DNA of 11,503 bases from Prochloron sp. SP5CPC1 (GTDB lineage: Bacteria > Cyanobacteriota > Cyanobacteriia > Cyanobacteriales > Prochloraceae): assembly GCA_014323965.1 (NCBI GenBank), contig JACONB010000122.1:1173-12675 (forward strand), in the 5' to 3' direction. Of the stretch, positions 6,894 to 11,503 are shown piece after piece. Position numbers and translations under genes: made by a program. The notes under the pieces are model-generated. The model searched no databases and was not told the DNA's origin. It saw only the letters and a program-made list of their open reading frames with translations. How positions within the stretch are numbered: the first letter of the stretch is position 1; the number at the start of each line of letters is the position of its first letter.

Positions 6894-6940
6894 GCGAAGC
6901 TTTGCGTAAGCAGACGCCCTTGGCGTCCCGCTTGCGTCCC
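6894..6940. repeat. Dispersed GCGAAGC...GGGACGC-type repeat
   Basis: The segment starts with GCGAAGCTTTGCGTAAGC and contains the perfect inverted repeat GACGCC/GGCGTC (6913-6918/6922-6927) around CTT. Similar mosaic palindromes are scattered through filamentous cyanobacterial genomes. It lies between the FKBP start and the second repeat. Confidence 0.5.
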
Positions 6941-7015
6941 ACAGATGAACGCTGATAAACGCGGATGAATATAGATATTTTCCTCATCTGCGTTAATCTG
7001 CGTGTATCTGCGGTT
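6941..7015. repeat. Dispersed (A)TCTGCGTnnATCTGCG-type repeat pair
   Basis: The left half (ACAGATGAACGCTGATAAAC) and right half (CATCTGCGTTAATCTGCGTG) are imperfect inverted copies of one motif around an A/T-rich centre, so the unit could form a long imperfect hairpin. It is a familiar intergenic repeat of cyanobacteria. Together with the preceding repeat it fills the gap between the FKBP and phasin-like genes. Confidence 0.55.
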
Positions 7016-7021
7016 ACAATT

Positions 7022-7345
7022 TTAACGCCAGAGCTTATTTTCCAAATCCCGTACTTGGCGTTCGAGGCGATCGATGCGCCCGCGCAATTCATCCACTTCC
7101 GATTGACGGGGAACGCCCAAATCTTGTAACATATTTCGCAGTTGGCGTTCCATCTGGTCGCTCATATTGTCTTGTTCCGACTTGATATGATCCATCAGAT
7201 CGTCTACCATACCCTTAGCTTGATCGGGATTTATTTTTCCTTCTTTGACTAATTCTTCGCTCACTTCCCGGACTTTGTCAGCGACCAAGGATGTGGTCCC
7301 AACCCCAAACATTAAGAGTTGCTTGACCCAGTCATTATTATCCAT
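7022..7345 (-). CDS. Phasin-like small coiled-coil protein
   Basis: The 107-residue protein starts [25 protein letters not shown], an amphipathic helix. It continues through a Lys/Asp/Gln-rich helix (about 30-65) and ends in a strong heptad coiled coil (about 77-107, with [20 protein letters not shown]). Cyanobacterial proteins of this shape are usually called phasin family, meaning proteins that coat polyhydroxyalkanoate granules. The similarity is by pattern only, and a general scaffold role is equally possible. The ATG at 7345 has an excellent ribosome binding site (GGAGAGGAAG). The gene is divergent from the one at 7492. Confidence 0.72.
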   Translation of the reverse strand: MDNNDWVKQLLMFGVGTTSLVADKVREVSEELVKEGKINPDQAKGMVDDLMDHIKSEQDNMSDQMERQLRNMLQDLGVPRQSEVDELRGRIDRLERQVRDLENKLWR

Positions 7346-7407
7346 GTTGTCTTCCTCTCCATTTTGTACTTTTCAGCAGCCCAGACAGTTATCCTGCGAT
7401 CGCGACA

Positions 7408-7447
7408 GCGCCACTCTTAGTGCTCGCCAAGGGCGCCACTCTTAGTG
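7408..7447. repeat. Two direct copies of GCGCCACTCTTAGTG at 25-base spacing
   Basis: Exact 15-base copies lie at 7408-7422 and 7433-7447, each followed by nTCGC. They sit in the 146-base gap between two divergent genes (7345 and 7492), right where promoters should be. They may be operator sites or a duplicated repeat fragment. The neighbouring HIP1 octamer at 7396 suggests repeat origin. Confidence 0.6.
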
Positions 7448-7491
7448 ATCGCGCCTCCACCCTTATGATACAAGGAGAGTAAAATAAGAAG

Positions 7492-8379
7492 ATGACCAGA
7501 CTTCATCACGATCAACTGGCAAAGGAGTACATCGCCTCCTTACTAAAACCTTGGGGTCAAGTAGAAACAAGTAAGCATGTGGCCAGTGAAGTTCGTCAGA
7601 TAGATGTTTATTTTGAGCCTTCATCAGAAAGAGATAACCGAAGAGCAGAGCTGGGATTGTTAGGTAAAATAGCATCCAGAACTTGTTTGATAGAAGTTTT
7701 CCGCAATGCTCCCAGTTTGGTTCAAATCAGAAGTTGCAAGCTAAAATTATACGAAAACCATGGAGAACTAATACGTAAGGCGCGGCGGGACAAACAAAAT
7801 CTTGCCGAAGAGGATCTACCTCTGTTGTGGATTCTATCCCCTACTCTATCACAGACAATTATTGCTAAATTGGGTGCTCAACAGCATGATGACTGGAGTG
7901 AGGGAGTTTATTTTCAGCCAGCAGGGGAGAAAGTCGCCCTTGTTGCCATCAACCAACTACCAGAAACCTATCAGACTCTTTGGCTGAGGATTTTGGGGAG
8001 GGGTAGGACGCAAAAAAAAGCCATCGAAGAGGTGGTGAAGCTGGAAGATTCTCTCCCTTGGGTGCCGAACATTTTGGAGATTTTGGCAAATTGGCGCTTA
8101 AATTTACAAATAAGACAAAATTTAGATAGTAGTGAACAGAAGGAGTTATTCATGAACTTATCACCAGCCTATTTCCGTTGGCGAGAAGATACTTTACAGG
8201 AAGGACGACAGGATATGGTGGAGAACCTGCTCGCCGTTAGATTTGGGGTACTAGATGCTCCTCTGAAAAGCGCCATACCCCCTATGTTAAAGTTGCCCCC
8301 TTCAGAATTGAGTGCTTTGCTGCTGACTCTCTCTCGGGAGGAGATACTGACAAGATTTAACGAAGGTTCCCAAAAGTAG
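7492..8379 (+). CDS. DUF4351-type cyanobacterial protein with possible nuclease-like core
   Basis: The 295-residue product belongs to an expanded cyanobacterial family that starts M(T/S)RLxHDQ(F/L)AK and is often mislabelled as flagellar assembly protein H. The N-terminal part (about 1-160) includes SEVRQIDVYF (32-41) and CLIEVFRN (65-72). The Asp38...Glu68 spacing resembles the core of PD-(D/E)XK Rpn/transposase-like nucleases. The usual Lys after the Glu is replaced (E-V-F), so activity is doubtful. LWLRILGRG lies near the middle. The C-terminal 53 residues (VENLLAVRFG...LTLSREEILTRF) match the DUF4351 pattern. There is no signal peptide. AAGGAG at 7473-7478 is a little far from the ATG. 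It is usually found in many copies per genome and its function is unknown. Confidence 0.8.
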   Translation: MTRLHHDQLAKEYIASLLKPWGQVETSKHVASEVRQIDVYFEPSSERDNRRAELGLLGKIASRTCLIEVFRNAPSLVQIRSCKLKLYENHGELIRKARRDKQNLAEEDLPLLWILSPTLSQTIIAKLGAQQHDDWSEGVYFQPAGEKVALVAINQLPETYQTLWLRILGRGRTQKKAIEEVVKLEDSLPWVPNILEILANWRLNLQIRQNLDSSEQKELFMNLSPAYFRWREDTLQEGRQDMVENLLAVRFGVLDAPLKSAIPPMLKLPPSELSALLLTLSREEILTRFNEGSQK

Positions 8380-8440
8380 TTCAAGGTACCTTTTTTTGTT
8401 AAAATTGCCCCAGTGTTGTTTCTGATTGTAAGCACTAACC

Positions 8441-8770
8441 ATGAGTCTGAAGATTATTGAGAGTTTTGATGCTAGTTTTACTTTGGCTCCAGATACTAAA
8501 ATGACTCTGTTTGAGTTGTTGACTACTGGTAAGTTTATCGCCCAAATTAGCGCCCAAGCAGGGGGGACTCAGGTAGAATTTACGGAGTTACTGTTTCAAC
8601 CAGTTCCCTATAGCAAAAAAACTTCTAAAGGAATGCCTGGTGAGTTTGAACCCTATTATAACTCAGATGAGCACATAATTATTAATGTGCCTCCTAATTT
8701 TATGTTTCAGGCGAAAATTTTAAAACCCAGTCGTCTTTGTGCTATTTATCGCAAGGTTCAAGAGAATTAA
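8441..8770 (+). CDS. Small conserved protein of unknown function
   Basis: The 109-residue product is not one I can name. It is predicted mostly beta-strand, with alternating hydrophobic residues (FIAQISAQAGGTQVEFTELLFQPV), a polar loop (YSKKTSKGMPGEFEPYYN) and a second strand set (HIIINVPPNFMFQAKILKP). No transmembrane segment, signal peptide or catalytic motif is seen. Its stop at 8768-8770 is 2 bases before the start of the GIY-YIG gene, so the two are almost surely co-transcribed and translationally coupled, which suggests a shared role. The 61-base upstream gap holds a T-rich run but no clear promoter. Confidence 0.75.
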   Translation: MSLKIIESFDASFTLAPDTKMTLFELLTTGKFIAQISAQAGGTQVEFTELLFQPVPYSKKTSKGMPGEFEPYYNSDEHIIINVPPNFMFQAKILKPSRLCAIYRKVQEN

Positions 8771-8772
8771 TC

Positions 8773-9312
8773 ATGAATACTCAAACTGAAGTTACTACAC
8801 TGGATAGTTTAGATTATATACCATTCCTGGATGATTTGGGAACTATTTCTGAAGATTGGCAGAGAAAAATAGGGGTTTATGCTATTTTTGACCAGGAGAA
8901 GGTGCTCCAATTTGTGGGCTATTCTCGGGATGTTTATCTCAGCCTGAAACAGCATTTAGTTCGTCAACCCCAAAAATGCTATTGGCTTAAAGTTCAAGTT
9001 ATTAGTCGTCCCAGTCGTACTCTTTTAGAAGAGATCCAGCAGGCTTGGATAACAGAAAATCAGGGTATTCCTACGGGAAATGACGGAGATAAAGCACTAT
9101 GGACTGACCCTATTGACGCTAAACTGACTATGACTTCTTCAGAAAAGCAGAAGTATGAGCAAAGTGAGGATTTAGCCCGCATTAAGCTATTGAAAAAAGT
9201 AGCTCGTCGGGTAGAAGAGGACATTAAAGCACAGTTAACAAGTCGGGGGGTAACAATGGATATCCGTTTTAATCCTAAAATTAAAGAAAAGGGTTTGTTG
9301 GATTTGAAGTAG
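8773..9312 (+). CDS. GIY-YIG-fold family protein
   Basis: From the ATG at 8773 the product has 179 residues. The frame is open 12 codons further upstream, but that start would overlap the preceding gene, and a 2-base gap is the more natural arrangement. Residues 33-58 (KIGVYAIFDQ...LQFVGYSRDVYLSL) match the two strands and first helix of the GIY-YIG fold, with GVY and FVG standing for the two name motifs and Arg52 at the expected position. EEIQQAWITEN (86-96) would supply the conserved Glu. The first Tyr is kept but the second motif is FVG, so catalysis may be weakened. A charged helical tail (about 117-170) follows. GIY-YIG proteins cut or bind DNA in repair, restriction and homing. The role here is unknown. 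Confidence 0.75.
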   Translation: MNTQTEVTTLDSLDYIPFLDDLGTISEDWQRKIGVYAIFDQEKVLQFVGYSRDVYLSLKQHLVRQPQKCYWLKVQVISRPSRTLLEEIQQAWITENQGIPTGNDGDKALWTDPIDAKLTMTSSEKQKYEQSEDLARIKLLKKVARRVEEDIKAQLTSRGVTMDIRFNPKIKEKGLLDLK

Positions 9313-9372
9313 GGTGGGCAATTTGAACCACTTTTGTTACCCTATCATGACAGCGATCGCCCGCGAATAACC

Positions 9373-11503
9373 CTAATCGAACAAAGTCAGTTGAACAGGT
9401 TCATTTGGTTCGTCTTCTGGTTCATCTTCTGGTTCATCTTGAGCACTCACAGCATATTCCTTAGCTTTTTTGGCGAAGGGAAAAGGAAAGGGAAGGGAAA
9501 CGTAGCTGGAAAAATAAGGCCACCTTTTTCGGAGACTGTGAACAAAACAAGCTAGTCTCTCAGCTTCGATTTCTGGGTTATGGAGGATGGCTATTTCTAA
9601 TATGGGACGACTCCCTGCTTCCTTGCTACCATTTTCTAGTCGTGACTCGGAGGTTCTTAATAGATTTTGCTCCGTATCTAAACCTTCCCTCAAGCTCAAG
9701 AAAATTTCCTTTTCCTCGTTGTCGCAAATATTCTCCCAACAGAAAACCCCACTAGTTCTCCCACCAAAGTTTTTCACTTCTTTAGTTTGGACTCTATTAA
9801 CAGGTACTTCATCGTTGGTATTATCTCGAACCCGCACCAACCAAAGACGGTTTCTTTTTGATTTGGGAATGTTTTGCATAAAATTCGGGAAATCGTTGGG
9901 TACATTGGGATTTTGTAACCAAGGTAGCAATTTCCGGGCGTTTTGTGCGGATACCATGAATAATACCCTAGGTTGATTTTCTTTGTCAATGGGTGTGTAC
10001 AAGCAATCTCGTAAACATTCTGTCACAAATTGATTGCACGCATTTTGTTCCTTTTGTTTCTCATTTGAGTTTGTTTCTTCATCTCCTTCAGGAGCAATTT
10101 CATCCGCAACTGAATCTGGATCCCATCTTTCATTAAGGAGGTGTTTCAGTGCTTTGGGATAAGATAGCCAAGTAATTTTCTCTTTACACCCAGAAGAGAG
10201 GGTTACTTCTACTTTAGCAGTTATGGGGTGTACTCGCACCATCAAAACTACAGTTAAAGATTGGTTGTTACTAGTTGTTTTCTTGGTGCGACGTATTACG
10301 TAAAAGCAGGTCAGCCATATATGGGGGTCAATACCATCTATTTCCTCCTTAGGTTTGGGTAAAACTCCGAATTGACGAAATAAGTCTAGTATAGCACGTT
10401 GAACAAGATGGGTATCATTATCTTTCTTTTTCCCATCTTCCAAACCATAGAGATGTTGATTGGCATAACCCGCTTTCATTAAGCCTATGCGCAATGCTAA
10501 CTTAGGATCCTGGTTTGGTTTCTTCTTGTTTTTAGGTGGAATTTCTACTAATGCACCCCACAATTTATCCTGAGGAACTTCGGGGACAAATTGACGAATA
10601 TTGTTAACCCGCTCGTTGATTGCTGCTACTCGGTTGTTATTAGAATTTAGATCTAGTTGGTTGGTAGTATCTCCAACATGTTGAGTTTTAATACAAAGAG
10701 AACCAAAATCACCCTGGTAAATCTGCTCTTCCCCTGTTCCCCCACCTGGGGTAGTATATTCTGTGGGTTCTCCTTGTGGGGACCAGAAAAGTAAATTACC
10801 CATTTCCTGGATTAATTTATCTCGACATGATTGGGTGTCGTAAAGAATTAAAATGGTATCAGGAGTATTTTTGCATTCACGAAAAGCCTGTTGAGCGATG
10901 GTGGGTCGAACCATGGGAGTATCAGACTCTTCCGGTGATTTTGGTCCCTTTTTTTCTTCTTTTCTTCTGTTTCCGTTCCCTCTTCTTTCTGTGCTTTGGT
11001 CCCTTTTTTTCTTTTCCAGTTTCCAAAGAGATTTAAAAGTAGTGGATACTTTTACCCCTTCCCCTACACGACGAAGAGGAAGACGTTCTTTAATTGCTTC
11101 ATCGAGACTCGCCAGATCTATTGTCCCCACACCAGCTTTGCAAAGTGATTTCCTGTCATATTGGCTATGATAAGCAATAGCGGTTTGTATCCCTGTCTGG
11201 GAATCATTCGATTTATATTGAGGATTTAATTTTAATTCATTTGGCTCAGGAAGGCGAGAATCATTGAAATAGGACAATTCTTGGATTACTTTGTGCCATT
11301 GCAATGATTCATTATTCCACTTCATTTTCAGGGGGATAAAGGAGAAAGGTTGCTCCTTTCCATTTAACCAACGACGATTATCTCCAATATAGACATTCAT
11401 TCCTTTGTAGGGCACATATTTGACAGTCTTAGTGAGCCACCGACGAAGGGAAAGTTGGTGAGAGATAATGGGTTCTTTTCGCCAAGGAACGGTTTGCAGC
11501 TGA
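9373..11503 (-). CDS. pPIWI_RE family protein (PIWI/Argonaute-related), 3' part
   Basis: The frame is open from the stop at 9373-9375 to the window edge without any stop. The GTG at 11415 is not a convincing start, because 29 further codons upstream are in frame and read as protein. Residue numbers below count from that GTG. A MID-like segment begins about 170 (TIAQQAFRECKNTPDTILILYDTQSCRDKL). After a variable stretch, an RNase H-like PIWI domain runs from about 287: LWGALVEIPP, DPKLALRIGLMKAGYANQHL, QRAILDLFRQFGVLP, IWLTCFYVIRR, VLFMVSAQNARKLLPWLQN (484-502), RLWLVRVRDNTNDEVPVN (523-540) and ILEIAILHNPE. It closes with LPFPFPFAKKAKEYAV (641-656). This order matches the pPIWI_RE MID and RNase H domains (DUF3893-type). 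The charged linker at about 133-167 and the tail at 660-680 are extra. Known family members work with a DinG-like helicase and a restriction endonuclease, here outside the window. Confidence 0.88.
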   Translation of the reverse strand, partial: QLQTVPWRKEPIISHQLSLRRWLTKTVKYVPYKGMNVYIGDNRRWLNGKEQPFSFIPLKMKWNNESLQWHKVIQELSYFNDSRLPEPNELKLNPQYKSNDSQTGIQTAIAYHSQYDRKSLCKAGVGTIDLASLDEAIKERLPLRRVGEGVKVSTTFKSLWKLEKKKRDQSTERRGNGNRRKEEKKGPKSPEESDTPMVRPTIAQQAFRECKNTPDTILILYDTQSCRDKLIQEMGNLLFWSPQGEPTEYTTPGGGTGEEQIYQGDFGSLCIKTQHVGDTTNQLDLNSNNNRVAAINERVNNIRQFVPEVPQDKLWGALVEIPPKNKKKPNQDPKLALRIGLMKAGYANQHLYGLEDGKKKDNDTHLVQRAILDLFRQFGVLPKPKEEIDGIDPHIWLTCFYVIRRTKKTTSNNQSLTVVLMVRVHPITAKVEVTLSSGCKEKITWLSYPKALKHLLNERWDPDSVADEIAPEGDEETNSNEKQKEQNACNQFVTECLRDCLYTPIDKENQPRVLFMVSAQNARKLLPWLQNPNVPNDFPNFMQNIPKSKRNRLWLVRVRDNTNDEVPVNRVQTKEVKNFGGRTSGVFCWENICDNEEKEIFLSLREGLDTEQNLLRTSESRLENGSKEAGSRPILEIAILHNPEIEAERLACFVHSLRKRWPYFSSYVSLPFPFPFAKKAKEYAVSAQDEPEDEPEDEPNEPVQLTLFD
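9412..9438 (-). repeat. 12-base tandem repeat coding for Asp-Glu-Pro-Glu
   Basis: Near the 3' end of the pPIWI_RE gene the plus strand repeats a TCTTCTGGTTCA unit, giving (D/N)EPEDEPED in the protein and an acidic, flexible tail. Tandem units of this kind can change in copy number by slippage while staying in frame. Confidence 0.75.

Noticed and set aside
6865..7092. 76-codon N-terminal extension of the FKBP protein
   Set aside because: It translates dispersed repeats, overlaps the phasin-like gene, and removes the signal sequence from the N-terminus. A good ribosome binding site precedes the ATG at 6864.
11413..11415. GTG as the start of the pPIWI_RE gene
   Set aside because: The frame stays open for 29 more codons to the window edge with protein-like content, and pPIWI_RE proteins are longer than the visible part, so the true start is outside.

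Overview
The window is cyanobacterial chromosomal DNA. The evidence is a Ycf51-family gene next to hemC, five exact copies of the HIP1 octamer GCGATCGC (784, 3919, 6541, 7396, 9353), several repeat types typical of filamentous cyanobacteria, and proteins of cyanobacteria-specific families. I cannot name a genus.

Layout. On the minus strand, 1-1344 holds ycf51 (running off the left edge) and hemC (tetrapyrrole synthesis). From about 1361 to 1700 there is no credible gene. Instead there is a dense series of hairpins closed by a long-range helix, read as an orphan HEARO/IscB omega-RNA-like mobile RNA element. It lies within a few bases of the hemC ribosome binding site. A tRNA-Cys(GCA) with a near-consensus promoter follows on the plus strand. 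From 1962 to 7345 everything is on the minus strand: an unrecognised cyanobacterial protein, a high-affinity phosphate transporter in the order pstS-pstC-pstA-pstB, an exported FKBP-type prolyl isomerase and a phasin-like coiled-coil protein. The pstS gene is broken: an internal out-of-frame deletion removed part of the C-terminal lobe, and the tail of the old frame can still be read into the start of pstC.

From 7492 to 9312 the plus strand carries a DUF4351-type protein with a possible nuclease core, a small unknown protein and a GIY-YIG-fold protein, the last two only 2 bases apart. Convergent to them, 9373-11503 is the 3' part of a large gene whose product matches the pPIWI_RE family (MID-like and RNase H-like PIWI domains), a divergent prokaryotic Argonaute relative linked to anti-plasmid and anti-phage conflict. 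Its partner genes, classically a DinG-like helicase and a restriction endonuclease, would lie beyond the right edge. The protein ends in an acidic Glu-Pro repeat followed by QLTLFD, which looks like a sliding-clamp-binding peptide.

Most interesting points: the pPIWI_RE gene, its C-terminal clamp-like motif, the orphan structured RNA element at hemC, and the decayed pstS inside an otherwise intact pst operon.
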